The notes: generated from the sequence alone by a model not told the origin. Counted from the stretch's first letter, positions 8,048 through 17,241 are shown. The stretch: DNA of 64,000 bases from Brevibacterium yomogidense (GCF_900163715.1 NZ_FWFF01000001.1:558001-622000), one strand, 5' to 3'. A program made the numbers and translations.

Positions 8048-8802
8048 CCGATGCTCTGTACGAGGAGCGTCTGGCCGGCGTGGAGTCCGCCACGACCTTC
8101 GGCGACCTCGATGCACTGGTGGCAGACGTCCCGTTCGAACCCGCCGATGACGCCGAGGCCGCCCGGACCCGTCCGCGCTGGCGGCGGATCACTGCACTGT
8201 CCGTCGTCGGAGTCGTGACGGCCGGCGCCGCCTGTGCGGGCGCGCTGCTCGTCCGGGGAGTGAACCCGTTCGCGGGCCCTGCTGCCTCTCAATCTGCATC
8301 CGTGGGCGATGACTCGATGGACGACGGGGATCCCGGTGGTCCGTGGGAGCCGCCGCCCATCGCGGAGGAGCTCGACGCCGTCGTCCCCATGGACGAGACG
8401 ACCGTGGCCGCCGCTCTGGACCGTGCGGCCGAAGCCGGGCTCATGAGCATCGAGCAGATCGTTCTCGACGAGGAGTCGACCAGCGTCATCGGGGTGGACG
8501 AGGACGACGAGCTCCGATCCCTCTACCTGCAGACGACGGATGTGGGACGCGTGTCCGATATGGGCGACAGCAGCGACGGCGTGTACCTGGATGAGGACTC
8601 ACTCGACGTCGATCTGGACGCGGCGATCGAGGAGGCGCGCGGGGCCTCCGACGCGGGGCCGGACCAGGACGTCCGCAGTGTCCTGATCTACCGCGGCGAC
8701 GGTTCGGCGGAACGCGCGGGCGAGGAGGGGAACCTCCTCCAGGTGTCCTTCTCCGGGGGACCGGACGTCACACTGCGGGCGGCCAACCTCACCGTGCTCT
8801 GA
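8029..8802 (+). CDS. DUF1707 membrane protein, C-terminal part of a possibly split gene
   Basis: 257 residues from GTG 8029. Residues 1-35 match the later two-thirds of DUF1707 (AEGRLTDALYEERLAG, then LDALVADVPF), lacking its first helix. A basic stretch, one membrane helix (TALSVVGVVTAGAACAGALL, near 52-71) and a very acidic Asp/Glu/Ser-rich region, probably outside the cell, follow. It overlaps the previous gene by 19 bases and has no ribosome site at a usable distance. It is therefore either translationally coupled to that gene or the second part of one frameshifted gene. The frame is open upstream of GTG 8029 but Arg-rich there, not coding-like. Confidence 0.55.
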   Translation: MAEGRLTDALYEERLAGVESATTFGDLDALVADVPFEPADDAEAARTRPRWRRITALSVVGVVTAGAACAGALLVRGVNPFAGPAASQSASVGDDSMDDGDPGGPWEPPPIAEELDAVVPMDETTVAAALDRAAEAGLMSIEQIVLDEESTSVIGVDEDDELRSLYLQTTDVGRVSDMGDSSDGVYLDEDSLDVDLDAAIEEARGASDAGPDQDVRSVLIYRGDGSAERAGEEGNLLQVSFSGGPDVTLRAANLTVL

Positions 8803-8837
8803 TGAGAAGCACCGAGCTGTGGTGAGAGCCGCCGCGA

Positions 8838-10376
8838 TCAGTACGAGCGGCTGCGCGACCGACCGGAGTCGCGACCGGCACTGCCGCGACCGGCACTGCC
8901 GCGACCGGCACTGCCGCGGCCCGCGGAGCCTCCGGGTCCGCCACCGGCACCGGTGCTGCGACCGCCCTCGGATCCACCGCGAGGGGCACCGCCGGTGCCT
9001 CCGCCGGATCCGCCGCGACCGCCTCGGCGACCGCGGCCTCCGCCGCCGGCACCCTGACCGCCACGGCCGCCCTGGCCACCGCGACCGGCCTGACCGCCGC
9101 GTCCACCGCGGCCGCCCTGGCCTCCGCGACCCTGCTGCTGCGGCGGGGCCGGGGGAGCAGGCTCCACGTGCGGGGCGATTTCGCCGACCAGGCGAGCGAC
9201 CTCTGCGGATTCCGCAGTGACCGCGACCGGGGTGACCTGGACCTTGGCCTTGCGCAGCAGCATCTGGGTGTCGCGGCGCTGCTCGGGCAGCATCACCGTG
9301 ACGACGTCGCCGGCGCTGCCCGCACGCGCTGTGCGGCCCGAACGGTGCAGGTAGGCCTTGTGCTCAGCCGGCGGATCGACGTGGACGACCAGTTCGACGT
9401 CATCCACGTGCACACCGCGGGCGGCGACGTCCGTGGCGACGAGCACGCGGGTGCGTCCGCCGCCGAAAGCCGCGAGGTTGCGATCGCGCTGCGGCTGGGA
9501 CAGATCGCCGTGCAGATCGACGGCGGGGATGCCCTGCTTCGTCAGCTGCTTGGCGTAGCGCTTCGCCTGGTGCTTCGTGCGGGTGAAGAGGATGCGACGG
9601 CCCATGCCGGACGCCAGCCGGGCGACGAGATCCTTCTTGTCGTCGTTCGGCACCTCGAAGACGTGGTGGGTCATCGCGGACACGTGGGATTCCGGAGCGT
9701 CCACGGAGTGCAGGACCTCGTTGTGGAGGAAGCGGCGCACCAGCTTGTCTACGCCGTTGTCCAGCGTGGCGGAGAAGAACATCCGCTGACCGTCGGTCGG
9801 GGTCTTCTGCAGGATGCGCGTGACGCCCGGGAGGAAGCCCAGGTCAGCCATGTGGTCGGCCTCGTCGAGGATCGAGATCTCCACAGCGTCGAGCGTGAGC
9901 GCGCGCTGCTGGAGCAGGTCCTCGAGGCGACCGGGGCAGGCCACGACGATGTCGACGCCGCGGCGCAGGACGGAGATCTGCTTGTTCGCGCTCACACCGC
10001 CGAACACGGTGGTGGTGCGCATGCCGTACACCTGTGCCAGCGGCGCGATGACCGCGTCGATCTGGGTCGCGAGCTCGCGGGTGGGTGCGAGGATCAGTCC
10101 CCGCGGACGCTGCGGCAGGTTCGCGGCGTCCTTCTGGGCGCCCAGGCGGGCGACCATCGGGATGGAGAAGGCGAGCGTCTTGCCGGAGCCCGTCTTGCCG
10201 CGGCCCAGGACGTCACGGCCGCCCAGGGTGTCGGGAAGCGTGTCCTGCTGGATGGGGAAGGCGTCGACCTTGCCGTCGGCGGCGAGGGCGCGCGCGACGG
10301 GAGTGGGAACGCCCAGTTCGGCGAAGGTGGTCGGTGCAGAAGAAGTCTGTGAAGCGCTGATGGAACAGCCTTTCAA
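8838..10376 (-). CDS. DEAD-box ATP-dependent RNA helicase with RGG-type Gly-rich tail
   Basis: The helicase core holds all main motifs: Q motif (FPIQQDTLPDTLGGRDVLG), GKTGSGKT (Walker A), PTRELATQ, DEAD within SILDEADHMADLGF, SAT, and the C-domain VATDVAARGVHV and HRSGRTARAG. The last 120 residues are a Gly/Arg/Ser-rich tail with RGG and GSAGR repeats, expected to bind RNA as in cold-shock helicases. The start is uncertain. TTG 10376 has no ribosome site, while GAAAGG lies exactly 7 bases before an ATC at 10361, where family members begin (SASQTSSAPTTFAELG). Upstream in-frame ATGs would add sequence unlike the family. A minus-strand TAGGGT box near 10570 would give a leader of about 190 bases, common for cold-shock RNA helicases. 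Confidence 0.9.
   Translation of the reverse strand: MKGCSISASQTSSAPTTFAELGVPTPVARALAADGKVDAFPIQQDTLPDTLGGRDVLGRGKTGSGKTLAFSIPMVARLGAQKDAANLPQRPRGLILAPTRELATQIDAVIAPLAQVYGMRTTTVFGGVSANKQISVLRRGVDIVVACPGRLEDLLQQRALTLDAVEISILDEADHMADLGFLPGVTRILQKTPTDGQRMFFSATLDNGVDKLVRRFLHNEVLHSVDAPESHVSAMTHHVFEVPNDDKKDLVARLASGMGRRILFTRTKHQAKRYAKQLTKQGIPAVDLHGDLSQPQRDRNLAAFGGGRTRVLVATDVAARGVHVDDVELVVHVDPPAEHKAYLHRSGRTARAGSAGDVVTVMLPEQRRDTQMLLRKAKVQVTPVAVTAESAEVARLVGEIAPHVEPAPPAPPQQQGRGGQGGRGGRGGQAGRGGQGGRGGQGAGGGGRGRRGGRGGSGGGTGGAPRGGSEGGRSTGAGGGPGGSAGRGSAGRGSAGRGSAGRDSGRSRSRSY
8871..8915 (-). repeat. Three perfect 15-bp tandem repeats coding for GSAGR
   Basis: Three identical 15-base units (8871-8885, 8886-8900, 8901-8915) encode the pentapeptide GSAGR near the end of the helicase tail. 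Copy number of in-frame repeats like this often varies between strains. Confidence 0.8.
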
Positions 10377-10568
10377 CGTGCCGGTGCACGGTGCAGCGCA
10401 TCTGAGATGACGAAGGACCATGCCGGGGCAGTGGCGGGCACACCGGATGGTGGGCTCGTTCGCCGCAAGGAATGGGCTTCGGAATCGAGAACCGGCAGTC
10501 CACACGGTTCGAATGACGAGGCGTCCAAACGACGCAGGGAACCCGTCACCGGGCTCGCAAGTACCCTC

Positions 10569-10574
10569 ACCCTA
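10569..10574 (-). promoter_or_regulatory. Candidate -10 box for the helicase transcript
   Basis: TAGGGT on the minus strand fits TANNNT, but no good -35 lies 17-19 bases away. Transcription from here would leave a long untranslated leader before the helicase. The 380 bases between the helicase and the Usp gene otherwise hold only the Usp promoter. Confidence 0.3.
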
Positions 10575-10746
10575 GCCGACGGGAGGCGGCGGCCCGTCCT
10601 CAGCATGCGCACAGGCCTGCGGCGAGGCCGGCGCGCCACGCCCGAGCGCCGTCGCTGATGAGCGCTGCGATCGGCGGCGGCATGCGGCGGATCCAGCCTC
10701 GGCGGCATCGTCTTGTCGCCTCTCCACAGTGACGTACATCTCCCGA

Positions 10747-10752
10747 TACCGT
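10747..10752 (+). promoter_or_regulatory. -10 box of a leaderless Usp gene
   Basis: TACCGT is followed by 6 bases and then ATG 10759. There is no ribosome binding site in between, so the transcript probably starts at the A of the ATG. Confidence 0.45.
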
Positions 10753-10758
10753 GGACCC

Positions 10759-11814
10759 ATGACGGACACGACTGATTCTCCGGCACCCGACGGTTCCACG
10801 ACGACTGCACGCATCCTGGTCGGCGTCGACGAATCGGAGCACTGCGCGCGCGCCTTCGACATCGCCCTGTCGCTGGCCCAGCGGCGCGGGTGGTCCCTGC
10901 GGCTGGTCGCTGCGTACGACCTCCCGCCCTACGACTTCGAGGCGGGCGACCAGATCCTCGGCTCGTTCCGGGACATGGCGTCGGCGGAAGCACGGAAGCC
11001 GCTCGATGACATGGTCGAGCAGGCCGAGGCCGCGGGGGTCCCGGTCAGCGCGGACGTGCAGGAGGGGAACGCCGCGCAGGTCCTCATCCGTGAGAGCGAG
11101 GAGGCCGCGCTCGCCGTCGTCGGCAAGCGCGGCCGCAATCGGTTCGCCGGCCGCTTCCTGGGCAGCGTGTCCGGCGCGCTCGCGGCGCACTCGGCCTGTC
11201 CGACGCTGGTAATCCCCGCGAAGTGGGACGCGGAGGCCTCGGAGGCCCTCTTCGCTCCCCGACAGGATCTGCCGGGCGGCGAGGCGGCGGCGACGGAGCC
11301 CGCAGAGCTCGTCTCCGCATCCGGTGCGGAGCGTGAGGACCGCCGTGCGTTCGAGAACGTCGCGGAGGCCCTCAACTTCGACGGAGACGTCATCGCGGCC
11401 GTCGACCTGGGGGAGAGCTCCGGTCCCGTCGCCGCCCGCGCTGCGGAGTACGCGGCGATCACGGGTCGCGCGCTGACCCTCGTGGCGGCGGTCCCGATCA
11501 CCGTCGGCACCCGCTTCCCCTACCCGGGTCAGGGTGCGCTGGAGGTCCGCTCCATGCACGAGTACCGGGCGGAGCACCTCACGTGGATGACCGGCACGAT
11601 CCGGGAGAAGCACCCGGACCTGGAGGTGCACTGGCGCCTGTTCGACGGCTCGCCCGCCGGTGTCCTGTCGGAGGCCACCCGGACGGCGGCCCTCGTGGTC
11701 CTGGGCACCCGCGGGCACGGCGGCTTCAGCGGACTCCTCCTGGGGTCCGTGAGCCAGTCGGTGCTCAGCCGCACCGTGTCACCGGTCCTCGTCGTGCCGA
11801 CGCAAAACGCCTGA
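10759..11814 (+). CDS. Tandem-domain universal stress protein
   Basis: 351 residues made of two Usp domains. Domain 1 (about 15-155) starts ARILVGVDESEHCARAFD and ends with a GKRGRNRFAGRFLGSVS nucleotide loop. Domain 2 (about 200-350) ends with GTRGHGGFSGLLLGSVSQ, the canonical ATP-binding G-2x-G-9x-G-S pattern. A short acidic linker separates them. Such proteins bind ATP and help dormancy and stress survival in Actinobacteria; the exact role is unknown. The start is ATG 10759, placed 6 bases after a -10 box. A close paralogue lies at 16198, 4.4 kb downstream on the same strand. Confidence 0.9.
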   Translation: MTDTTDSPAPDGSTTTARILVGVDESEHCARAFDIALSLAQRRGWSLRLVAAYDLPPYDFEAGDQILGSFRDMASAEARKPLDDMVEQAEAAGVPVSADVQEGNAAQVLIRESEEAALAVVGKRGRNRFAGRFLGSVSGALAAHSACPTLVIPAKWDAEASEALFAPRQDLPGGEAAATEPAELVSASGAEREDRRAFENVAEALNFDGDVIAAVDLGESSGPVAARAAEYAAITGRALTLVAAVPITVGTRFPYPGQGALEVRSMHEYRAEHLTWMTGTIREKHPDLEVHWRLFDGSPAGVLSEATRTAALVVLGTRGHGGFSGLLLGSVSQSVLSRTVSPVLVVPTQNA

Positions 11815-11923
11815 CCCGCCGCCGAGGCCCCACCGGCTTCCGCAGTCACGCGGGCTCCGGCGGATTCACCAGCTGCTCTGCTCCCACCGCTCTGTTCTCA
11901 CCAGTCCCATCAGGAAGGCCCCC

Positions 11924-12754
11924 ATGCCCGAACCGCTCATCGTCCGCACCCGTGAGGAGCTGCGCGCAGCGACCTCCGGGACCGTCGCCCTCGTTCCGAC
12001 GATGGGAGCGCTGCACGCCGGGCACCTGTCCCTCATGGAGCACGTGCGCCCGCTCGCGGACACCGTCGTCACCTCGATCTTCCTGAATCCCACGCAGTTC
12101 GCTCCGGGAGAGGACTTCGACGAGTATCCGCGCACGTTCGATGCCGATGTCCGGAAGTGTGCGACGGTCGGGGTCGACGTGATCTTCGCGCCCACCGTCG
12201 AAGTCATGTACCCCGCGGGGCTCGACGGCACGGTGCGGGTGGACCCGGGTCCGCTCGGGCGGATCCTCGAGGGCGAGCACCGCCCCGTCATGTTCCAGGG
12301 AGTCCTCACGGTCGTCGCGAAGCTGTTCGGCCTGGTGCGACCGGACATCGCGATCTTCGGGGAGAAGGACTACCAGCAGCTGACCCTGATCCGCCTCATG
12401 GCGGAGGAGCTGTGCCTGGGTGTCGAGGTGCTGGGCGGTGACACGGTCCGCGAGGACGACGGCCTCGCGATGAGCTCCCGCAACGCGTACCTGGAGCGGG
12501 AGGAGCGTGCGCTCGCCGCGTCGATCGCGGCCGCTCTGCGGGCCGGCATCGACGCTGCCGGTGGCGGAGAGGCCGCCGCGCTCGAGGCCGCTCGCGCCGT
12601 CCTGACCGCCCACGGCATCCAGCCCGACTACCTCGTCGTCACGGACCCGGACCTGGGCGAGGCCCGTCCGGGTCAGGAGGCCCGGATGCTGGTCGCAGCC
12701 CGGGTCGGGTCGACACGGCTGCTCGACAACGTCGCGGTGCGCCTGGGCGGTTGA
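11924..12754 (+). CDS. panC: Pantothenate synthetase (pantoate--beta-alanine ligase)
   Basis: PanC joins pantoate and beta-alanine with ATP to give pantothenate, the precursor of coenzyme A, in the cytoplasm. The 276 residues are of normal length. Visible motifs are PTMGALHAGH at 25-34 (HIGH-type nucleotide site), FLNPTQFAPGEDFDEYPR, FGEKDYQQL (ATP/pantoate site) and AMSSRNAYL (KMSKS-like loop). AGGAAG lies 7 bases before the ATG. It follows the Usp gene on the same strand with 109 bases between; panB and panD are not in the window. Confidence 0.95.
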   Translation: MPEPLIVRTREELRAATSGTVALVPTMGALHAGHLSLMEHVRPLADTVVTSIFLNPTQFAPGEDFDEYPRTFDADVRKCATVGVDVIFAPTVEVMYPAGLDGTVRVDPGPLGRILEGEHRPVMFQGVLTVVAKLFGLVRPDIAIFGEKDYQQLTLIRLMAEELCLGVEVLGGDTVREDDGLAMSSRNAYLEREERALAASIAAALRAGIDAAGGGEAAALEAARAVLTAHGIQPDYLVVTDPDLGEARPGQEARMLVAARVGSTRLLDNVAVRLGG

Positions 12755-12831
12755 CGCGACCGGTCAGTGGCGGTTCCGACGGTCGACGTGACTGGGACGC
12801 CTCAGGTGACCACGGAGACCGAGGCGACGAC

Positions 12832-14160
12832 TCAGTGGCGGCCGCGCGGGGTCCGACGCAGCTGCGGCGCGATCTTGCGCGTCCGACGCCGGCCGGGAGC
12901 CGCACCGTCCTCATCACCGTGACGAGTCTGGCCGGCCTCGGCGCGGTACGCTGCTGACGAGAGCCGGATGGCTCGGCCCCGCTGGACGTCGTCGGCGTAC
13001 TTCTTCGCCTGGATGTCGCTGGCCTTCGTGCTGCGGACGGGCAGCTGGAGCTCCTCCTCCGCGGGCAGCCCCGCGCGCAGCTGCCTCACACGCTCGATCT
13101 CGCTGTCCAACTGGGCGCCGAACAGCAGGGTCGAGTTCATGATGAAGACCCACAGCATGAGGAGGATGACGCCGGTCAGCGCACCGTACGTCGCGTTGTA
13201 TGTGCCGAACTGCGAGATGTAGAACAAGAATCCCAGCGTCGCGAGGATGGACACGAGGATCGCGACGAGGGCGCCGACGCTCAGCCACCGGAACCGCAGC
13301 CCCTTGACGTTCGGGGTCGCGTGGTACAGCAGCGCGACGAGGAGCAGGACGATGAACGCGAGCACGAACCACCGCGCGACGTTCCAGACCGTGAGCGCGA
13401 TGCCGCCCATCCCGAGCAGGCCTCCCACGGCCTCGGCGATCGGTCCGGAGATGACGAAGACCAGCAGGACCAGGGCGCCCAGGATCAGGATGACCGCGGT
13501 CAGCAGGTACATCACCAGGTTGAAGACGATGAGGCCGCGGCCCTCCGGCACTCCGACGACGGTGTTCATGGCGCGGCTGAACGCCTTCACGTAGCCGGAC
13601 GCCGACCACAGCGCGATGGCGAGGCCGACGATGAGCCCCCAGCCGGGTGCCGGGGTGTCGAGCACGGACTCGAGGAAGGGGCGCACGGAGCTCAGCGTGT
13701 CGGTGGGAGCCACCTTCTCCGCCTCATCGAGCACCGAGGTGATGACCGAACCGCCCTGGCCCAGCAGGCTGAGGATCGACACGAGCGCGACCAGGGCGGG
13801 GAACACGGACAGCAGTCCGCGGAAGGTGAGGCCGGCGGCGAGGTCGATGGACTCATCCGCGAAGAACTCGCGGAACGCCGTGCGGAGGATGTGGAACCAC
13901 GCGAACTTGGGCGGGCGGGTCACGGAAGACGGGGGCAGCTGCGTGCCGGCGGTGGTGCCGGTGGTGATGGCAGGTGCGCCCGCTGGTGCCGAGGTCCCCG
14001 GGGTGGGCGCCGCGGTTGCGGGCATCACCGCTGTGGCGGGGTCCGCCACCGCCATCGGAGTCGTCGGAGCCGTTGTCGCCGGGATCGCGGCAGTGGTCGC
14101 CTCGCCGCCATCGGCCGCGCCGGCTGCGAGGTTGCGGCGGTCGCGCGGGCTGTAGCTCAT
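12832..14160 (-). CDS. yihY: YihY/UPF0761-family inner membrane protein
   Basis: 442 residues. A Pro/Ala/Thr-rich cytoplasmic N-terminal tail (about 80 residues) leads into the YihY core: FFADESIDLAAGLTFRGLLSVFPALVAL, then membrane helices including WSASGYVKAFSRAMN, and the conserved GTYNATYGALTGVILLMLWVFIMNSTLLFGAQLDSEIERVR near 330-375. A basic tail ends the protein. Older annotation calls this family ribonuclease BN, which is wrong for E. coli; the function is unknown. AGGAG lies 8 bases before the ATG. It is divergent from glpD. Confidence 0.88.
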   Translation of the reverse strand: MSYSPRDRRNLAAGAADGGEATTAAIPATTAPTTPMAVADPATAVMPATAAPTPGTSAPAGAPAITTGTTAGTQLPPSSVTRPPKFAWFHILRTAFREFFADESIDLAAGLTFRGLLSVFPALVALVSILSLLGQGGSVITSVLDEAEKVAPTDTLSSVRPFLESVLDTPAPGWGLIVGLAIALWSASGYVKAFSRAMNTVVGVPEGRGLIVFNLVMYLLTAVILILGALVLLVFVISGPIAEAVGGLLGMGGIALTVWNVARWFVLAFIVLLLVALLYHATPNVKGLRFRWLSVGALVAILVSILATLGFLFYISQFGTYNATYGALTGVILLMLWVFIMNSTLLFGAQLDSEIERVRQLRAGLPAEEELQLPVRSTKASDIQAKKYADDVQRGRAIRLSSAAYRAEAGQTRHGDEDGAAPGRRRTRKIAPQLRRTPRGRH

Positions 14161-14327
14161 CGGCGGTCTCCTGGGTCATCGGTGCACTGCGGGGGACGGG
14201 GTCCGCTGCGGGATGGCGGAGGCTCCCCGCGCAGCGTCACTCACGTACATATAACCAGGTTCCTTGCCGTTTCTGCGGGGTCTGCGCACGTATTCGGCCA
14301 TCGTGTCGCCGCACGGATCGTGGCCAC

Positions 14328-14333
14328 TAGGCT
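14328..14333 (+). promoter_or_regulatory. Candidate -10 box of glpD
   Basis: TAGGCT lies 36 bases upstream of the GTG start, which would leave a short leader carrying the CGAGG ribosome site. The same TAGGCT hexamer precedes the FkbM gene. Confidence 0.4.
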
Positions 14334-14369
14334 GGGGGTCCAGGCCCCCGCGTCGGAACGAGGTCCACC

Positions 14370-16103
14370 GTGCGCCCCGCCCCGCTGAATCCGCTCACCC
14401 GCGCCGCGTCGCTGCGCGCGCTCGACCGCACCTCGCCCGCCACTCCGCTCGACGTCCTCGTGGTCGGCGGCGGGGTGACCGGTGCCGGCATCGCACTGGA
14501 TGCGGCCTCCCGCGGTCTGAGCGTGGGGATCGTGGAGGCCGCCGATTGGGCGAGCGGCACCTCGTCCCGGTCATCGAAGCTGATCCACGGCGGTCTGCGG
14601 TACCTCGAGATGCTCGACTTCCCACTCGTCGTGGAGGCGCTGAAGGAGCGCGACCTGCTGCTGACGCGGATCGCTCCGCACCTCGTGAAGCCGGTGTCCT
14701 TCATCCTCCCTTTCGAGAACCCGCTGGCCGATCGCGTCTACGTCGGCTCGGGGGTCACCCTGTATGACGTCATGTCCGCCCGTCTCGGTCAGCGGCGGGC
14801 GGTTCCGACCCACCGGCAGCTGGGTGCGACCCAGTCGCGGGAGAGGTTCCCCGGTCTCAGGACGCCCCACGGCGGGATCGAGTACTTCGACGCTCAGGTG
14901 GACGACGCCCGCTTCACGCAGGCACTGGTGCGATCAGCGGTGGGCCTGGGGGCCTCGGCGGCGAACTACGCCCGCGTCGTGGACTACCTGCGTGAGGACG
15001 CGCAGGGCGCTGCCGGCACCCGCGTCACCGGCGCCCGGATCCGCGACGAGGAGACGGGGGAGGAGATCTCCGTGCACGCGCACGCGACCATCCTCGCGAC
15101 GGGCGTGTGGACCGGCGAGCAGCAGGACTCCGCCGGCGCGGACACGGGGCTGGAGGTCCTCGCGTCGAAGGGGATCCACGTGACGGTGCCCCGCGACCGG
15201 ATCGACGCGCCCGCGGGGGCCGGCGTCATCACCCGGACGGAGACCTCGGTCCTCTTCCTCATCCCGTGGGGCGACCTGTGGCTGATCGGGACGACGGACA
15301 CGCCGTGGCACGAGGACGTCGGCCGCCCCCTCGTGACGGCGACGGACATCGACCGGGTGCTCGAGGCCGCGAACGCCGTGCTGGAGAATCCTCTCACCAG
15401 GGAGGATGTCATCGGATCGTTCGCGGGACTGCGACCGCTGCTCCAGCCGGTCGACGGGGCGGAGGACAGTGCGCGGGTCTCCCGCGAGCACGCCGTCATG
15501 GAGGTCGCACCGGGCCTCAGCGCGATCGCGGGCGGCAAGTTCACGACCTACCGGGTGATGGCGGCCGACGCGGTGGACTTCGCCGTGCGCAGCCGGTTCC
15601 CCCGGTCGCGGTCGCGCACCGAGGACCTCCCGCTGCTGGGCGCGGACGGCGCGGAGCTGTCCGCATCGCGCAGGTCGCTGCTGCTGGCGAACCGCGACCT
15701 GCGCGCCCACGGCTGGGACGAGGCCCGACTCGACAGGCTGCTGTCCCGGTACGGCGGGCGGCTGGCGGACCTGCTCGCGCTGATCGATGCGGATCCCGCG
15801 CTCGCCCATCCTCTGCCGGGGGCCGAGCACTGCACCGCCGCCGAGGTCGTCTACGCCGCCCGCGCCGAGGGCGCCCTGCACCTGGAGGACGTCCTGCACC
15901 GCCGGCTGCGGCTCGAGTTCGAGGTGCCCGACCGCGGTGTGGCCGCGGCGGAGGCGTCTGCCCGGCTGGTCGCTCCCGTGCTCGGGTGGGATGAGGCGCG
16001 AGCGGCCGAGGAGGTCGCGCGGTTCACCCGAGAGGTCGAGTCCCGGCTGCGCGCTGAGGCGGCGGCGACCGACGCCGAGGCCGTGGCCGCTGCGGGCGGC
16101 TGA
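14370..16103 (+). CDS. glpD: FAD-dependent glycerol-3-phosphate dehydrogenase
   Basis: Oxidises sn-glycerol-3-phosphate to dihydroxyacetone phosphate at the membrane and passes electrons to quinones. The 577 residues include GGGVTGAG at 33-40 (FAD), SSRSSKLIHGGLRYL near 67-82, the ILPFENPLADR substrate region, WGDLWLIGTTDT near 295 and GGKFTTYRVMA near 385. A C-terminal helical DAO_C domain completes it, as expected for the family. GTG 14370 is chosen because CGAGG sits 6 bases upstream and the family-like sequence begins soon after. No glpK or glpF is adjacent. Confidence 0.93.
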   Translation: MRPAPLNPLTRAASLRALDRTSPATPLDVLVVGGGVTGAGIALDAASRGLSVGIVEAADWASGTSSRSSKLIHGGLRYLEMLDFPLVVEALKERDLLLTRIAPHLVKPVSFILPFENPLADRVYVGSGVTLYDVMSARLGQRRAVPTHRQLGATQSRERFPGLRTPHGGIEYFDAQVDDARFTQALVRSAVGLGASAANYARVVDYLREDAQGAAGTRVTGARIRDEETGEEISVHAHATILATGVWTGEQQDSAGADTGLEVLASKGIHVTVPRDRIDAPAGAGVITRTETSVLFLIPWGDLWLIGTTDTPWHEDVGRPLVTATDIDRVLEAANAVLENPLTREDVIGSFAGLRPLLQPVDGAEDSARVSREHAVMEVAPGLSAIAGGKFTTYRVMAADAVDFAVRSRFPRSRSRTEDLPLLGADGAELSASRRSLLLANRDLRAHGWDEARLDRLLSRYGGRLADLLALIDADPALAHPLPGAEHCTAAEVVYAARAEGALHLEDVLHRRLRLEFEVPDRGVAAAEASARLVAPVLGWDEARAAEEVARFTREVESRLRAEAAATDAEAVAAAGG

Positions 16104-16185
16104 CCCGCCGTCACCGCCGCGTGTGAGCGCCGAGACGCAGAGTCTCAGTCCTGTCACGGGTCTACAAATCAGCTGTGCAGAAGAG

Positions 16186-16191
16186 TAAAAT
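16186..16191 (+). promoter_or_regulatory. -10 box of the second Usp gene (leaderless)
   Basis: TAAAAT, close to consensus, is followed by exactly 6 bases and ATG 16198. No ribosome site is present between them. Confidence 0.6.
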
Positions 16192-16197
16192 CGTGAC

Positions 16198-17241
16198 ATG
16201 AACGACATGCGCGAATCCACGGTCAGAGATCAGGTGCTGGTGGGCGTCGACGGATCCGCCAACAGCGCACGAGCGTTCGAGGTGGCGCTCGCCATTGCGA
16301 AGAGGCAGGGCTGGAGCATGCGGTTGGTCGGCTGCTACAGCGTGACGTTCGCCGACCACGAATCGGGGCTGACGGTCTCGGAGAACTTCCGCAGGGCGAT
16401 GGAGTCCAACGCGCGTCACCCGCTTGAGGCGTTCGCGGAGCAGGCGAAGGCCGACGGCATCGAGGCGAGCTTCGCCACCTACGACGAGCACGCCGCAGAT
16501 GCACTCGTGCGTGAGAGTGCCACCGCCCGCCTCGCGGTCGTCGGCAAGAGGGGACGCAATAGGTTCGCCGGCCGGTTCCTCGGCAGTGTGTCCGCAGCTC
16601 TGGCCGCGCATGGGCACTGTCCGGCGCTCATCATCCCGGAGAGATGGGAGACACCGGATGCCAGCAGGATCTTCGCACCGGGGCAGGATCAGCCGGGCGG
16701 CGAGCATGCGGCGACGGAGCCGACGGAGCTCCTCTCCGAGTCGACTCCGCCCAAGCCGCGGCGGAAGGCGTTCCACAATGTCGCGGACCAGATGAACTTC
16801 CGGCAGGAGATCGTCGTCGGCATCGATCTGGGTGAGCCCTCCCGCCGCATCGCGCTCGCCGCAGCACGGTTCGCGGAGATGTTCGGTCGCTCCCTCACGC
16901 TCGTGTCCGCCACGCCGCTGAACGCGGATGCGTGGTATCCGAACCCGGTCGAGCACAACATCGACATCCCCAGCATCCGCTCGCGCTACACGGATCACCT
17001 CTCCACGCTGGTGACGATCGTCAAGGACCGGCATCCGGACCTCGACGTCCACTGGCGCTTCTATGACGGAACGCCTGCGGGCGTGCTGTCGGAGGCAACG
17101 CGATCGGCGTCGGTGGTCGCGCTCGGAACCCGCGGCCACGGAGGGTTCACCGGTCTGCTCATGGGCTCGGTCAGCCAGTCCGTGCTCAATCGCAGCGCCT
17201 CGCCGGTCCTAGTGGTGCCCACGCTGAAGAACACGGTGTGA
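16198..17241 (+). CDS. Tandem-domain universal stress protein (paralogue)
   Basis: 347 residues with two Usp domains, closely related to the protein at 10759. It shares the VVGKRGRNRFAGRFLGSVS loop in domain 1 and GTRGHGGFTGLLMGSVSQS in domain 2, plus the FAPGQDQPGGEHAATEPTELLSES linker type. Both domains keep the glycines of the ATP loop. Its transcript is probably leaderless. The two paralogues flank panC, yihY and glpD, which suggests an old duplication followed by insertion or rearrangement. Confidence 0.9.
   Translation: MNDMRESTVRDQVLVGVDGSANSARAFEVALAIAKRQGWSMRLVGCYSVTFADHESGLTVSENFRRAMESNARHPLEAFAEQAKADGIEASFATYDEHAADALVRESATARLAVVGKRGRNRFAGRFLGSVSAALAAHGHCPALIIPERWETPDASRIFAPGQDQPGGEHAATEPTELLSESTPPKPRRKAFHNVADQMNFRQEIVVGIDLGEPSRRIALAAARFAEMFGRSLTLVSATPLNADAWYPNPVEHNIDIPSIRSRYTDHLSTLVTIVKDRHPDLDVHWRFYDGTPAGVLSEATRSASVVALGTRGHGGFTGLLMGSVSQSVLNRSASPVLVVPTLKNTV

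Noticed and set aside
12832..14160. Ribonuclease BN
   Set aside because: The YihY family was once named so, but that name is a historical mistake; membrane helices and motifs fit YihY/UPF0761.
10759..17241. Composite transposon flanked by the two Usp genes
   Set aside because: The Usp genes are paralogues in direct orientation, but there is no transposase, terminal inverted repeat or target duplication.
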